Source: Oceanobacillus sp. FSL K6-2867
GTDB taxonomy: Bacteria; Bacillota; Bacilli; Bacillales; Amphibacillaceae
Length of the DNA stretch: 64,000 nucleotides
Assembly (NCBI RefSeq): GCF_037963145.1
Contig: NZ_CP150144.1
Location: 310,001 to 374,000 of the forward strand
Reading direction: 5' to 3'
In this document: in pieces, positions 48,144 through 58,071 of the stretch
Layout: every line of letters begins with the position of its first letter
How positions within the stretch are numbered: the stretch's first letter is position 1
Translations under genes and position numbers: made by a program
The notes under the pieces: model-generated
Seen by the model: only the letters and a program-made list of their open reading frames with translations
Told to the model about the DNA's origin: nothing
Databases searched by the model: none

Positions 48144-50093
48144 ATGGAATTTTTTGAAAGATTCGCTATCCCCCATCCAGATCCAATGATTTATGCATCC
48201 ATGGTAGCAATTGTTCTTGTTTCCATCGCAATCTTTGCCGGATTAACTTACTTTAAAAAATGGGGCTATTTATGGAACGAATGGTTAACAACGACTGACC
48301 ATAAACGAATCGGTATAATGTATTTAATTTCCGCTTTACTAATGCTATTCCGTGGTGGCGCAGATGCTATCATGATGCGTATACAGCTTTCCAGTCCTGA
48401 AATGGAATTCTTAAACGCTCAACATTATAATGAGGTTTTTACAACACACGGAGTTGTAATGATCTTCTTTATGGCGATGCCGTTCGTTATCGGATTAATG
48501 AACTACATCGTACCACTGCAAATCGGTGCTCGTGACGTTGCATTTCCGAGACTAAACGCACTTAGCTTCTGGTTATTCTTTGCAGGAGCAATGCTATTTA
48601 ATATTTCATTTGTTATTGGTGGCTCCCCTGACGCAGGATGGACCAACTACTTCCCACTGGCGGGTAATGAGTTCAGTCAATCTGTTGGCGTAAACTATTA
48701 CATGTGGGCACTGCAGATTTCTGGTCTTGGAACATTGATGACAGGTATTAACTTTATCGTAACGATTTTCAAAATGAGAGCTCCTGGCATGAAATTAATG
48801 AAAATGCCACTATTTACATGGTCAGCCCTCATCACAAACGTAATTATTGTGTTTGCTTTCCCAGTTTTAACAGTAGCACTTTTAATGGGAACGCTAGACC
48901 GTCAATTTGGAACTTCATTCTTTGCGACAGGCAATGGCGGAATGGATATGTACTGGGCAAACCTGTTCTGGGTTTGGGGACATCCAGAGGTTTACATTTT
49001 GATCCTTCCAGCATTCGGTATTTACAGTGAGATTATTTCGACCTTCTCACAACGGAACTTATATGGATATAAATCAATGGTTGCATCCATGGTGTTAATT
49101 TCCCTGCTCTCATTCTTTGTATGGGTACACCATTTCTTTACAATGGGACAGGGCGCATTAACAAATAGTATCTTCTCGATTACAACGATGGCAATTGCCA
49201 TACCAACCGGGATTAAGATATTTAACTGGCTCCTGACGATGTGGAAAGGTAAAATAAGGTTTACCGTCCCAATGCTTTATTCAGTAGCCTTCATTCCACT
49301 TTTCACAGTTGGGGGCGTAACTGGTGTAATGCTTGCAATGGCTAGTGCTGACTATCAATATCACAACACAATGTTCTTAGTTGCACACTTCCACAATACA
49401 ATTATTCCTGGTGTTGTTTACGCAATGCTAGCTGGATTAACGTATTGGTGGCCAAAAATGTTCGGTTTTATCCTGAACGAACGAATCGGGAAATGGGCTT
49501 TCTGGTTTAACGTTGTCGGCTTTGTGTTAGCATTCTTCCCAATGTACATCACTGGTTTAGACGGGCAAGCTCGTCGTATGTACACTTACTCGGAAGCTAC
49601 AGGTTTTGGTCCGTTGAACATGGTTTCATTTGTTGGAGCAGGTTTAATGGCAATTGCATTCATCCTGATCGCTTACAATATTTTCTATAGTATTAAAAAC
49701 TCACCTAGAAATGTTGGAGATGATCCATGGAATGGTCGTTCATTAGAATGGGCGACACATAACCCAGTACCTGAGTACAACTTTGCAATTACACCTGAAG
49801 TAAACTCAAGCCAAGCATTCTGGGATCATAAGAAAAAGACCCATACTTTATTTAAAGAAAAAATTAGTAAAATCCACATGCCTAATAATAGTGGTATACC
49901 AATTATAATGGCTGGTATCCTCTTTGTATTTGGATTCTCGTTTGTGTTTAGTATTTGGCCAGCCGTTATTATCGCAGCCATTGCATTCTTCGGATGCATG
50001 ATGTATAGCTCATTTGAAAATGATCAAGGGCGTTATATTTCTGAAGAAGAAGTTAAAGAAACAGAAGAGAAATTTGGAGGTGCTAAGAAATGA
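48144..50093 (+). CDS. qoxB: Cytochrome aa3 quinol oxidase subunit I QoxB
   Basis: 649-residue catalytic subunit with haem a, haem a3 and CuB, oxidising menaquinol and reducing oxygen to water while pumping protons. Visible landmarks are TTHGVVMIFFMAMPF (haem a His), WVWGHPEVYILILPAFG (CuB His and the Tyr cross-link), VWVHHFFTMG (CuB His pair) and FLVAHFHNTIIPGV (haem ligands). The ATG at 48144 has AAAGGAG about 8 bp upstream; an earlier in-frame start has none. The stop overlaps the qoxC start (ATGA). Confidence 0.96.
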   Translation: MEFFERFAIPHPDPMIYASMVAIVLVSIAIFAGLTYFKKWGYLWNEWLTTTDHKRIGIMYLISALLMLFRGGADAIMMRIQLSSPEMEFLNAQHYNEVFTTHGVVMIFFMAMPFVIGLMNYIVPLQIGARDVAFPRLNALSFWLFFAGAMLFNISFVIGGSPDAGWTNYFPLAGNEFSQSVGVNYYMWALQISGLGTLMTGINFIVTIFKMRAPGMKLMKMPLFTWSALITNVIIVFAFPVLTVALLMGTLDRQFGTSFFATGNGGMDMYWANLFWVWGHPEVYILILPAFGIYSEIISTFSQRNLYGYKSMVASMVLISLLSFFVWVHHFFTMGQGALTNSIFSITTMAIAIPTGIKIFNWLLTMWKGKIRFTVPMLYSVAFIPLFTVGGVTGVMLAMASADYQYHNTMFLVAHFHNTIIPGVVYAMLAGLTYWWPKMFGFILNERIGKWAFWFNVVGFVLAFFPMYITGLDGQARRMYTYSEATGFGPLNMVSFVGAGLMAIAFILIAYNIFYSIKNSPRNVGDDPWNGRSLEWATHNPVPEYNFAITPEVNSSQAFWDHKKKTHTLFKEKISKIHMPNNSGIPIIMAGILFVFGFSFVFSIWPAVIIAAIAFFGCMMYSSFENDQGRYISEEEVKETEEKFGGAKK

Positions 50094-50686
50094 AGATAGA
50101 TCACTCGCAACCTCTTGAATACGGAACACACAAAAATGAAATGAATATCTTAGGCTTCTGGGTTTTCCTAGGCGCTGAAATCATGCTTTTTGCAACACTA
50201 TTTACCTCGTTTTTCATTTATGAAAACAGATTTGGAAATGGACCTAGTGGTGCAGAAATCTTTGAAATAACACCTGTTTTAATTGAAACGGTTGTACTAT
50301 TAACAAGTAGTTTTACAATCGGTCTTGCAATTAACGCTATGCGTTTAAATCGCCCAAAAGCAATGTTAGGCTTCTTAGCTGTAACCTTACTTCTTGGCGC
50401 AACATTCCTTAGCGTTGAGATTTATGAATTTGTTCACTATTACCATGTAGGAGCAACACTGCAAACTAGTGGCTTTACCGGCATTCTATTAACAACACTT
50501 GGAACACACGGTGCCCACGTAACCTTTGGTTTGTTCTGGGGAATTGCTATTCTCTTGCAAATTAAAAAGCGTGGCCTGACATTAGAAACGACCAATAAAT
50601 CTTTTATTTTCTCTCTATATTGGCACTTTCTTGATGTTATGTGGATTTTCATTTTCAGCTTCATCTACTTGAAAGGAATGATGTAA
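50090..50686 (+). CDS. qoxC: Cytochrome aa3 quinol oxidase subunit III QoxC
   Basis: 198-residue membrane subunit with five helices. It carries the subunit III motifs NILGFWVFLGAEIMLFATLF near the N terminus, GTHGAHVTFGLFWG and a C-terminal YWHFLDVMWIFIFSFIYL. It supports the stability of subunit I and its proton uptake path. The ATG overlaps the stop of qoxB by 4 bp and GGAGG lies 9 bp upstream; qoxD follows by 1 bp. Confidence 0.95.
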   Translation: MKIDHSQPLEYGTHKNEMNILGFWVFLGAEIMLFATLFTSFFIYENRFGNGPSGAEIFEITPVLIETVVLLTSSFTIGLAINAMRLNRPKAMLGFLAVTLLLGATFLSVEIYEFVHYYHVGATLQTSGFTGILLTTLGTHGAHVTFGLFWGIAILLQIKKRGLTLETTNKSFIFSLYWHFLDVMWIFIFSFIYLKGMM

Positions 50687-50687
50687 C

Positions 50688-50969
50688 ATGAAGGAACTAT
50701 TTCCAATAAAACAAGTCAATGGCTTTGTTTTCTCATTGCTGCTAACTGTTGTTGCACTTAGTGTTTACTTCATGGATATGTCATTTAAAGCAGGTATGAC
50801 TATTCTGCTCGTAACTGCTTTTATTCAAGCAACGGTGCAATTCGTCATGTTTATGCATGCCGGCGAGAGCGATGATAAACGAACAATCTTCACTACCCTA
50901 TACTACAGTGCCTTGATTGCATTAGTGACCATATTTGGTTCATTACTGGCAATGGTATGGGATATGTAA
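50688..50969 (+). CDS. qoxD: Cytochrome aa3 quinol oxidase subunit IV QoxD
   Basis: 93-residue membrane protein with three helices (FVFSLLLTVVALSVYFMDM, MTILLVTAFIQATVQFVMFMHAGE and YYSALIALVTIFGSLLAMV). The QxxVQFxxFMH segment is characteristic of subunit IV. It is an accessory subunit of the quinol oxidase. It starts one base after the qoxC stop, and a strong terminator ends the operon. Confidence 0.93.
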   Translation: MKELFPIKQVNGFVFSLLLTVVALSVYFMDMSFKAGMTILLVTAFIQATVQFVMFMHAGESDDKRTIFTTLYYSALIALVTIFGSLLAMVWDM

Positions 50970-50977
50970 ATACCAAA

Positions 50978-51009
50978 AAAGCGAGCGTCACAGGACGCTC
51001 GCTTTTTTT
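50978..51009 (+). terminator. Terminator of the qox operon
   Basis: 12-bp perfect arms (AAAGCGAGCGTC / GACGCTCGCTTT) with an ACAG loop and a run of T, 9 bp after qoxD. Confidence 0.95.
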
Positions 51010-51029
51010 ATTATTAAATTTAATTCATT

Positions 51030-51263
51030 TTATAAAAGGGTTCTCTTCCCCTCACCATGCTTGTTGACCATTTCCTCTGTCGCAACAAGAAATGTACCCA
51101 TTATCCAAATAAACGCTGCACTCATAATTGTACCCACACCAATACCAACCAGCCCTTGGTAATCGCTTACATATACCCCATAAGAAAAAATGCCAATTCC
51201 AAGGAAAACCAACGTACCACAAATATATTTTATTAGATTCAAAATTGCCGCATGTGTTTTCAT
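51030..51263 (-). CDS. Small two-helix membrane protein
   Basis: 77 residues with two hydrophobic helices (YICGTLVFLGIGIFSYGVYV and GTIMSAAFIWIMGTFLV) and a charged tail (TEEMVNKHGEGKRTLL). Not assigned to a named family. GGGAGG lies 9 bp before the ATG. It is convergent with qoxD and shares the intergenic terminator region, but no functional link is evident. Confidence 0.75.
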   Translation of the reverse strand: MKTHAAILNLIKYICGTLVFLGIGIFSYGVYVSDYQGLVGIGVGTIMSAAFIWIMGTFLVATEEMVNKHGEGKRTLL

Positions 51264-51369
51264 TTGAAACGACCTCCCTTACTTACTATTATTTACCACG
51301 TTCACACTTTTGTCAAACATTTATTTCTAATTTGTGAACTCTAACTTTCAAACTTGACAAATAATGAAA

Positions 51370-51408
51370 GCATTAATAACCAGGGGTGTTCCTCCCGGTT
51401 ATTAATGC
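51370..51408 (-). terminator. Terminator of the DUF4145 gene
   Basis: 12-bp arms (GCATTAATAACC / GGTTATTAATGC) around a GC-rich loop, followed on the minus strand by TTTCATTATTTG. Confidence 0.85.
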
Positions 51409-51420
51409 TGCTCCATCGCT

Positions 51421-52554
51421 TCAATTTATATGAATGGAAGTGCTGCTTGCTTGTATTTGCTTCATTTGTTCAAATAAACTTTTAATTGTTCCAATTCCCG
51501 CATTGTCATACTTAGCTAAAATAACTAATTCTTTCGGCAGCTGCCCAACTCTTTCTATTTGATCTGCACGCAGCTGCTTCAGTAAGCTTGGGAAGCCAGA
51601 AAAGATATCCTCATCAAGAGATACTTTTGCCAATTCTTCTGTTACAATAAGGTACTCTGCTTTAAAAAAGAAAAATAATTCTCCAGGACGTTCAAGCGTA
51701 ATTTTTCTTCGCTGCTTCTCTTCTTCTATAAACATTTTCAATTCATCAAAAAGTATTTCTTCATTTTTAGCGCTATAGCGCTTTACATGTGCCGATAATC
51801 CTTCTAAGTTATTTGGGAGCTCACTCATAATCCGCGCCTGCTGCTCAGCTCCCAGCCGGATTAAGTACATCTCTGAACGGTCAAAACGCTGTGGCAAAAG
51901 GAATGCATCTCGCAAAAAGTGCGGAATTTCCAGCTCTCTATTTTTATATATAAGCTTTCGAATCTCAGTAAATCCTGGTGGTAATGGGTTAGAAGTTTTT
52001 TCTGCAGCTGATTTCCTTTTATCATCAGTTTCAAATTTTTTATCATGCTTCCCTACCGAAGCATTTAACAATTCCTCCAATGCACCTAAACGAAATTCTA
52101 TTTCTGAAATATCATAGTGTTCTTTTCCCAGAGTTGCTGGATCCTGGTATTCTGGAAATACAAATTCAATCGGACCATATGTCTCCACATACCATCTTAC
52201 AATCTCATAAACAGCTTCCCATGATTCCAGCGCCTCCGAATAACGGAATTTCCGTGTATCATGTGCAGCCTGATTGCCTAACATTCGCACAGAATGTAAA
52301 GCATCCCGAACCTCTCTGGTTATGTATCCATTATCATTTAGCGTATCAATTCTCTCGATCAGTGTTAGGCTCATTCTAGAAGGCAGCCCTTCCACTTTCA
52401 TTACGAGCTGCAAGATTGTTTCTACAAAAACCCTTGCATGTGTGAGCATTGTCCGCGGGCTGGCAAATATACTATTTTCAAGTTCTCTAGCAACAAATGC
52501 CAGCTCTTTATTCATCTGTTCCAAAAAATGATAGTAATAATTGTTCATCTCCAT
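51421..52554 (-). CDS. DUF4145 domain-containing protein
   Basis: 377-residue soluble protein. The N-terminal domain (about 1-130) matches DUF4145, a domain also found at the N termini of restriction-system subunits: ASPRTMLTHARVFVETIL, VRDALHSVRMLGNQAAHD with its conserved N-x-A-x-H, and EALESWEAVYEIVRW. The C-terminal half is helical and unrecognised (FLRDAFLLPQRFDRSEMYLIRLG). No nuclease or methylase gene adjoins it, so a defence role is not supported. The ATG has AGGAG about 10 bp upstream. Confidence 0.82.
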   Translation of the reverse strand: MEMNNYYYHFLEQMNKELAFVARELENSIFASPRTMLTHARVFVETILQLVMKVEGLPSRMSLTLIERIDTLNDNGYITREVRDALHSVRMLGNQAAHDTRKFRYSEALESWEAVYEIVRWYVETYGPIEFVFPEYQDPATLGKEHYDISEIEFRLGALEELLNASVGKHDKKFETDDKRKSAAEKTSNPLPPGFTEIRKLIYKNRELEIPHFLRDAFLLPQRFDRSEMYLIRLGAEQQARIMSELPNNLEGLSAHVKRYSAKNEEILFDELKMFIEEEKQRRKITLERPGELFFFFKAEYLIVTEELAKVSLDEDIFSGFPSLLKQLRADQIERVGQLPKELVILAKYDNAGIGTIKSLFEQMKQIQASSTSIHIN

Positions 52555-52692
52555 TTTGCGTAATCTCCTAGCTGTAAAAACTCAAGTCAAATTATAATTT
52601 TACCACAGAACGAGGGCTGACTGTTTTTATTTCTTTGTATCCATAGAAAAAACTACTTATCACATACCAATAAGTAGTTTCTCAAACTGCCA

Positions 52693-53529
52693 TTATTCAA
52701 AGCTGAAGTGGTGTCTCAGTTTAAAATAGATAGCTTGACATTCTGCATGATGACGGATATTTTCCAGCAGTCCACTTATTAATGCCCTGCTTAAGCTTGG
52801 TTTTCGTAGCTCTTTCTTCAATAAAGTCAGTGATTCTCTTTCAATTTCCCCTTCAACTTCCTCTAACGCACGGTCCATCAGCATCAACATTTCTTCTGTC
52901 GTTATTTCTTCATTTAATGGTTTTTTCATTAATTGAACGAAATCTTTAGTCAAAAAAGGAATTGTTGTATAAGCAGCTAATAAATTCGTCTTTTCAACAA
53001 GTGATTTGCAAAGTGTATCTAAATCAACTTGTAAATTAAGGAAGAAAAAAAGTTCTGAATAAGTTTTCATGAAACCTTGAATACAATATACGAGATCATA
53101 CTTCATTCGTTCTACTTCATATCCGTATATTTTCTCAACCATATATAGAATGGATTCCTCAATTAACTGGCTATAATAACGCATTTTTATTATCAATTCA
53201 TCATTTAATGAATGTGCCTGTTCTTGAATGAAAATTTTCGCGAATTCAGAGTGCTCATAATACGAGTCAAAACATAGGTGGTAAAATTCATATAATAATC
53301 TATCCTTATCATCTTCACTTCTGACCAAGTAGTCAATGCTTGATACATATTTCATCATAAAGTGGTCAATTATAGCTAGAATCAGTGCATCTTTTGACTT
53401 AAACGATAAATAAAAAGCTCCTTTTGAAATTCCGCAATGATCGGTTATTTGCTGAATCGAAGTTGCATTAAAACCTTGTTTTGCAAAAAGCTCCAGTGCC
53501 TTATCCATAATTAGTTGTTTTTTTGCCAC
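52693..53529 (-). CDS. TetR/AcrR family transcriptional regulator (YerO type)
   Basis: About 278 residues with the TetR helix-turn-helix at the N terminus (ALELFAKQGFNATSIQQIT, CGISKGAFYLSFKSKDAL) and a long, effector-binding helical domain. It is divergent from an RND exporter, an arrangement like B. subtilis yerO and swrC/yerP, so it most likely represses that gene through the palindrome between them. The GTG at 53529 is chosen as start because AAAGGAAG lies 8 bp upstream; ATG codons 30-36 bp earlier have no ribosome site. Confidence 0.88.
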   Translation of the reverse strand: MAKKQLIMDKALELFAKQGFNATSIQQITDHCGISKGAFYLSFKSKDALILAIIDHFMMKYVSSIDYLVRSEDDKDRLLYEFYHLCFDSYYEHSEFAKIFIQEQAHSLNDELIIKMRYYSQLIEESILYMVEKIYGYEVERMKYDLVYCIQGFMKTYSELFFFLNLQVDLDTLCKSLVEKTNLLAAYTTIPFLTKDFVQLMKKPLNEEITTEEMLMLMDRALEEVEGEIERESLTLLKKELRKPSLSRALISGLLENIRHHAECQAIYFKLRHHFSFE

Positions 53530-53558
53530 ATTTTCCACTTCCTTTCCCGCTTCTGACA

Positions 53559-53587
53559 TTGACAATTGACCAAGTAGTCATTATTAT
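53559..53587 (+). promoter_or_regulatory. Promoter and TetR operator of the RND exporter gene
   Basis: TTGACA at 53559-53564 and TATTAT at 53582-53587 are 17 bp apart. Between them the inverted repeat TGAC-CAAGTA-GTCA (53567-53580) would place a TetR dimer over the spacer. Confidence 0.72.
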
Positions 53588-53629
53588 AAATAACGTAGTA
53601 TCATAAGTCAAATAAGGGCAGGTGTAAAG

Positions 53630-56600
53630 GTGAAAGGTATTGTAAATTTTGTCCTGAAAAATAAACTGGCAGTATGGCTGCTGACTATTATTATTACTGC
53701 ATCAGGTATTTATTCAGGGACGCGAATGAAAACGGAGATGATTCCGGATATTAATATTCCATACCTCATGGTGATGGATGTATTTCCAGGTGCAACTCCA
53801 GAACAGGTTATGGATGAAGTTTCCATACCAATTGAAAAAGCAATTAACGGGCTTGAAGACATTAAGGCCGTTTATTCCAATTCATCATCTAATATCGCAA
53901 ATATTCAAGTCGAATATGATTACGGTATTGATATGGATGAGAAAAAACGTGAACTGCAATCAGCACTGGATAATGTCAAATTGCCAGATGATGCACAGGA
54001 ACCAATTATCTCATCAATCAGCATGAACATGATGCCGGTTGTAGCATTAAGTGTCAGTAGTTCTTCAGAAGATATTGTAGAACTGACATCAACCGTTAAC
54101 GATATTTTACTACCCAAAATCGAAAAACTTGATGGTGTTGCATCTGCGACCATCACAGGGCAACACATTGAAGAGGTTGAACTGACATATGATCAGGAAT
54201 TGATGGCAGAGCTTGATATCACTGAAGATACGGTTGAGGAAATGATACAAGCTAGTGATATGGCCGTTTCTTTAGGACTTTATGAATTTGAAGAAGGTGA
54301 GCAGGCTGTAGCAGTAGATGGAAAGTTCATGACAGAAGATGAGCTTAAAGGTATGCTTATCCCTGTGACACCAACAGAAGCAAATCCTGCTCCATTTGTA
54401 GAACTAGGAGACATTGCAACAATCGAGACTGTTGGTAAAGTAGAGTCTGTATCCCGTACAAATGGCGAGAATGCAATAGCAATCCAAATTGTCAAAGGAC
54501 AACAGGATAATACGGTCGACGTAGTAAATGAAGTAAAGGACTTAGTTGAAGAAGAAGTAAAAGCTAATGAAGGATTAATTATTGATGTATCTCTTGACCA
54601 AGGTCAGCCAATTCAGGATTCCGTCAATACGATGATTGAAAAAGCGTTGTTCGGCGGTTTAATTGCTGTTCTGATTATATTACTTTTCTTACGTGACTTT
54701 AAATCAACGATTATTTCCATTATTTCGATTCCAGTATCCATCTTTATGGCATTGCTTCTGTTAAACTGGATGGATATTACTTTAAATATTATGACGCTAG
54801 GTGCGGTTACCGTGGCAATTGGCCGGGTAATTGATGACTCCATCGTTGTAGTAGAAAATATTTATCGGAGGATCCACCTAAAAGAAGAAAAGCTTTCTGG
54901 AAGAGCTCTGGTCCGCGAGGCAACAATAGAAATGTTTAAACCAATTCTATCTTCAACTATCGTTACAGTTGCTGTATTTGCTCCACTCATTTTTGTTGGC
55001 GGTATGGTTGGTGAATTGTTTATGCCTTTCGCATTAACAATGACATTTGCGCTTCTTGCTTCCTTAATCGTTGCGATTACAATTGTACCTGCACTTTCAC
55101 ATTTCTTATTCAAGAAAAAATTATATGGTGAAAAAGCAGAAAGCCAGCATAAGGAGCAAGGGAAGCTTGCAAGAGGCTATAAAAAGGTTCTCGACTGGAC
55201 ACTAAATCATAAAGTGATTATGTCCATCCTATCAATTGTATTATTAGTCGGTAGCTTGCTGTTAACGCCTTTAATCGGCTTCAGTTTCTTAGGCAGCGAA
55301 GAAGAAAAAGTAATGTACCTAACGTATACTCCTGAAGCTGGCGAATTAATGGATGATACACTTGAAAACATTACAGAGGTTGAAGACGAATTATTAACAC
55401 ATGAAGATATCGATATTGTTCAGCTTTCTGTAAATGATTCAGACACTGCAGATCCAAATGCAGCTATGATGGGCGGCGGAGCTGGCGGCGCATTAATGTA
55501 CTTAATCTTCGACCCAGATATGGAAGACTTTCCACAAGCACGGGATGAGATCTTAGAATATGTCACAAATATCGACCAATCAGGTGAATGGAAAAGCCAG
55601 GACTTCTCTTCAATGGGAATGGCTACGAATGAAGTAAGCTATACATTCTATAGCGAGGATTTAGATAATTTAAACGAAGCTGTTCACATGGTAGAAGAAG
55701 AAGTTAGTAAAATTGATGGAATTGACGATGTTTCATCAAGTGCAGAGGATGCGTATATTGAACATGTATTGAAAGTAGATCAGCAAGATCTGCTCCAATA
55801 TGGTTTAACAACTGGTCAAATTGTTATGATGCTTAATACATCATCAACAAAGGATGTCATCACAACAGTAGAAAAAGACGGCGAGACACTTGATGTTATT
55901 GTACAGCAAGAGCAAACTTTTGACCCGCAATCCATCGAGGAAATGCTGGAAATTCCAGTACCATTGCAAATGGAGCCTGGAACAACAATTCCGCTTTCCG
56001 AGCTTGTAACGGTTGAAGAAGGAACAACGATGAATACACTATCACGCAGTAACAATGAGTACTACGCTACTGTTACTGGAACAATTGTAGAAGATGATAT
56101 TTCAAAAGCAACAGCTGATGTTGATGCAGCAATTGAAGTGCTTGACTTACCAAAAGGCGTATCCATGGGCGTTGATGGTGTTGCAGCAGATATGGAAGAA
56201 ACATTTACTCAGCTAGGTGTTGCAATGCTTGCTGCAATCGCAATCGTATACTTCGTCTTAGTTGTCACGTTCGGTGAAGGACTTGCACCATTTGCAATTC
56301 TGTTCTCCCTTCCATTTGCAATTATTGGTTCGTTCGTTGGACTGCTTATTGCCGGAGAAACCATTTCCGTTTCCGTTATGATGGGTCTCCTCATGTTAAT
56401 TGGTATTGTAGTAACAAACGCAATTGTGCTAGTTGATCGAATCATCCACATGGAACGAGATGGTATGGGACTGCGTGAAGCAATTCTCGAAGCTGGGGCA
56501 ACACGACTTCGCCCAATATTAATGACCGCTCTAGCAACAATGGGCGCATTACTTCCGTTAGCATTTGGTAATGGCGGTGGCGGTTTAATTTCGAAAGGTC

Positions 56601-56725
56601 TTGGTATTACGGTAATCGGTGGTCTAGCAAGCTCAACATTACTTACTTTACTTGTTGTACCGCTTGTTTACGAATTACTATCCAAGCTATTTAAGAAAAA
56701 CCGTAAAAAAATTGAAGAAAACTAA
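53630..56725 (+). CDS. swrC: RND family efflux transporter (SwrC/YerP type)
   Basis: 1031-residue inner-membrane exporter with twelve helices and two large outer loops. Typical marks are the N-terminal LKNKLAVWLLTIIITASGIYSG, FPGATPEQV, the helix 4 segment AIGRVIDDSIVVVENIYRRI with its proton-relay Asp pair, and TRLRPILMTALATMGALLPLAFG near the end. In B. subtilis the relative SwrC gives resistance to surfactin and acriflavine and also affects swarming; that role is inferred here. GTG start with a weak AGGTG site. A terminator follows. Confidence 0.9.
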   Translation: MKGIVNFVLKNKLAVWLLTIIITASGIYSGTRMKTEMIPDINIPYLMVMDVFPGATPEQVMDEVSIPIEKAINGLEDIKAVYSNSSSNIANIQVEYDYGIDMDEKKRELQSALDNVKLPDDAQEPIISSISMNMMPVVALSVSSSSEDIVELTSTVNDILLPKIEKLDGVASATITGQHIEEVELTYDQELMAELDITEDTVEEMIQASDMAVSLGLYEFEEGEQAVAVDGKFMTEDELKGMLIPVTPTEANPAPFVELGDIATIETVGKVESVSRTNGENAIAIQIVKGQQDNTVDVVNEVKDLVEEEVKANEGLIIDVSLDQGQPIQDSVNTMIEKALFGGLIAVLIILLFLRDFKSTIISIISIPVSIFMALLLLNWMDITLNIMTLGAVTVAIGRVIDDSIVVVENIYRRIHLKEEKLSGRALVREATIEMFKPILSSTIVTVAVFAPLIFVGGMVGELFMPFALTMTFALLASLIVAITIVPALSHFLFKKKLYGEKAESQHKEQGKLARGYKKVLDWTLNHKVIMSILSIVLLVGSLLLTPLIGFSFLGSEEEKVMYLTYTPEAGELMDDTLENITEVEDELLTHEDIDIVQLSVNDSDTADPNAAMMGGGAGGALMYLIFDPDMEDFPQARDEILEYVTNIDQSGEWKSQDFSSMGMATNEVSYTFYSEDLDNLNEAVHMVEEEVSKIDGIDDVSSSAEDAYIEHVLKVDQQDLLQYGLTTGQIVMMLNTSSTKDVITTVEKDGETLDVIVQQEQTFDPQSIEEMLEIPVPLQMEPGTTIPLSELVTVEEGTTMNTLSRSNNEYYATVTGTIVEDDISKATADVDAAIEVLDLPKGVSMGVDGVAADMEETFTQLGVAMLAAIAIVYFVLVVTFGEGLAPFAILFSLPFAIIGSFVGLLIAGETISVSVMMGLLMLIGIVVTNAIVLVDRIIHMERDGMGLREAILEAGATRLRPILMTALATMGALLPLAFGNGGGGLISKGLGITVIGGLASSTLLTLLVVPLVYELLSKLFKKNRKKIEEN

Positions 56726-56763
56726 AATAAACCCTACAGGAATTTGTCCTGTAGGGTTTATTT
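56725..56763. terminator. Bidirectional terminator between the RND exporter gene and ykvI
   Basis: 17-bp perfect arms, beginning AAATAAACCCTACAGGA, with a 5-nt loop, between convergent genes and with T-rich flanks on both strands. Confidence 0.95.
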
Positions 56764-56795
56764 CTTTTGAAATTATTAACAGATTTTAACACCCT

Positions 56796-57893
56796 TTATC
56801 CTAGTCCCCTCTGTTTTTCGTTAGCTAATTGCTGATCGTTTTCTTTATCAGTCCTTTTCATTCTGAACGGCGTAATAATTAATACCGCAATAAGCACAAG
56901 GCCAAGATAGCCGATAAACGGGTAAAAATAACTAACTAAATCTGTGAACCCTGCAAAGCTTGCAATATATGCAACAATCATCGTTCCTATTAGGAATGGT
57001 TTATAACGTCTTGTTCCCGCTTCCGCAAATCGTACTACAAATGAGAAAAACATGCTGACAGCAGTATTATAAATCATTCCAAATATGACAATTGACATTA
57101 ACACCCCGAGTATTGGTGATAAATTATTTACAATACCCAGCATCGGCATATCTAAGCTGCCTACCTCTTCTATCTTAGCGAAAATTGCCAAATGACTAAG
57201 CAGAATCAGAATTCCGAGACCTAGTCCCCCTACTAAGCCCCCTATTGCAGCCGATTTTTTATTCGCTTCTGCACCACCCATCACAATTGCCATCGATGCC
57301 CCTACTGCTGTATTAAAGGAAACATAGTTAATTCCTGAAATAAACCAGTTAGGTAATGAAGTCGGCTGTTCCTTAGCAAGACTATCAAGTGCTGCAAACG
57401 AGCCATCCAATGTCAGAAAGCTATAGACTGAAATGATTAAGACAAATAGCACCAGAAAAGGTGTAATACTGCCGATAATGGAAACAATCCGATCAACTTT
57501 CAGCATCCCTGTTAAGATTACAAGCAACAACATCAAGGTTGTCCCAAAAACATATGGTAAACCAAATTGCTGATTTAGATTTGACCCTGCACCAGCAATC
57601 ATCACTACCCCTACCCCAAACAAAGTAAAAATAAGAATATAGTCAACAGCCTTCCCCAGATATCGACCGCTTATATTATAAATAACTTCTTTATGAGATG
57701 CTGTTTGTGAACGGCTGCCCAACCAGACAAGCACCATCCCAACATACGCAAATAAAGCGCTTGCAATAACTGCACCAACGATACCCATTACCCCAAAACT
57801 TGTAAAATACTGTAATACTTCTTGTCCAGAAGCAAATCCTGCCCCAACAATAACTCCGATAAAAGCGCTTCCAATTTTGAGTATATTTTTCAT
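56796..57893 (-). CDS. ykvI: YkvI family membrane protein
   Basis: 365-residue membrane protein with about ten helices. The opening IGSAFIGVIVGAGFASGQE and the later YVSFNTAVGASMAIVMGGAE fit the YkvI family, distantly related to APC/LIV-type transporters with a LeuT-like fold. The substrate is unknown; branched-chain amino acids are sometimes suggested by distant similarity. The C-terminal tail is charged (KRTDKENDQQLANEKQ). GGGGGAG lies 5-6 bp before the ATG. It is divergent from adeR, so a link to amino acid use is possible. Confidence 0.85.
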   Translation of the reverse strand: MKNILKIGSAFIGVIVGAGFASGQEVLQYFTSFGVMGIVGAVIASALFAYVGMVLVWLGSRSQTASHKEVIYNISGRYLGKAVDYILIFTLFGVGVVMIAGAGSNLNQQFGLPYVFGTTLMLLLVILTGMLKVDRIVSIIGSITPFLVLFVLIISVYSFLTLDGSFAALDSLAKEQPTSLPNWFISGINYVSFNTAVGASMAIVMGGAEANKKSAAIGGLVGGLGLGILILLSHLAIFAKIEEVGSLDMPMLGIVNNLSPILGVLMSIVIFGMIYNTAVSMFFSFVVRFAEAGTRRYKPFLIGTMIVAYIASFAGFTDLVSYFYPFIGYLGLVLIAVLIITPFRMKRTDKENDQQLANEKQRGLG

Positions 57894-58071
57894 TGTGTCT
57901 CCCCCTCTGGATGTTTCCAGTTACATTATAACAGCTAAAAGATGAAATCTATTTGTGTATATACTAAAATGTGAATAAGTAGGTTCGTGTATCTACTCAA
58001 ACGTTATTAATATTGTTTTTAGCTTTTCTATTATAACCTAGCGCCAGATACTGAAGAGGAAGGTATTTTTT

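Noticed and set aside
51421..52554. Restriction or defence role for the DUF4145 protein
   Set aside because: No methylase, nuclease or helicase gene adjoins it; the flanks are ordinary metabolic and efflux genes.
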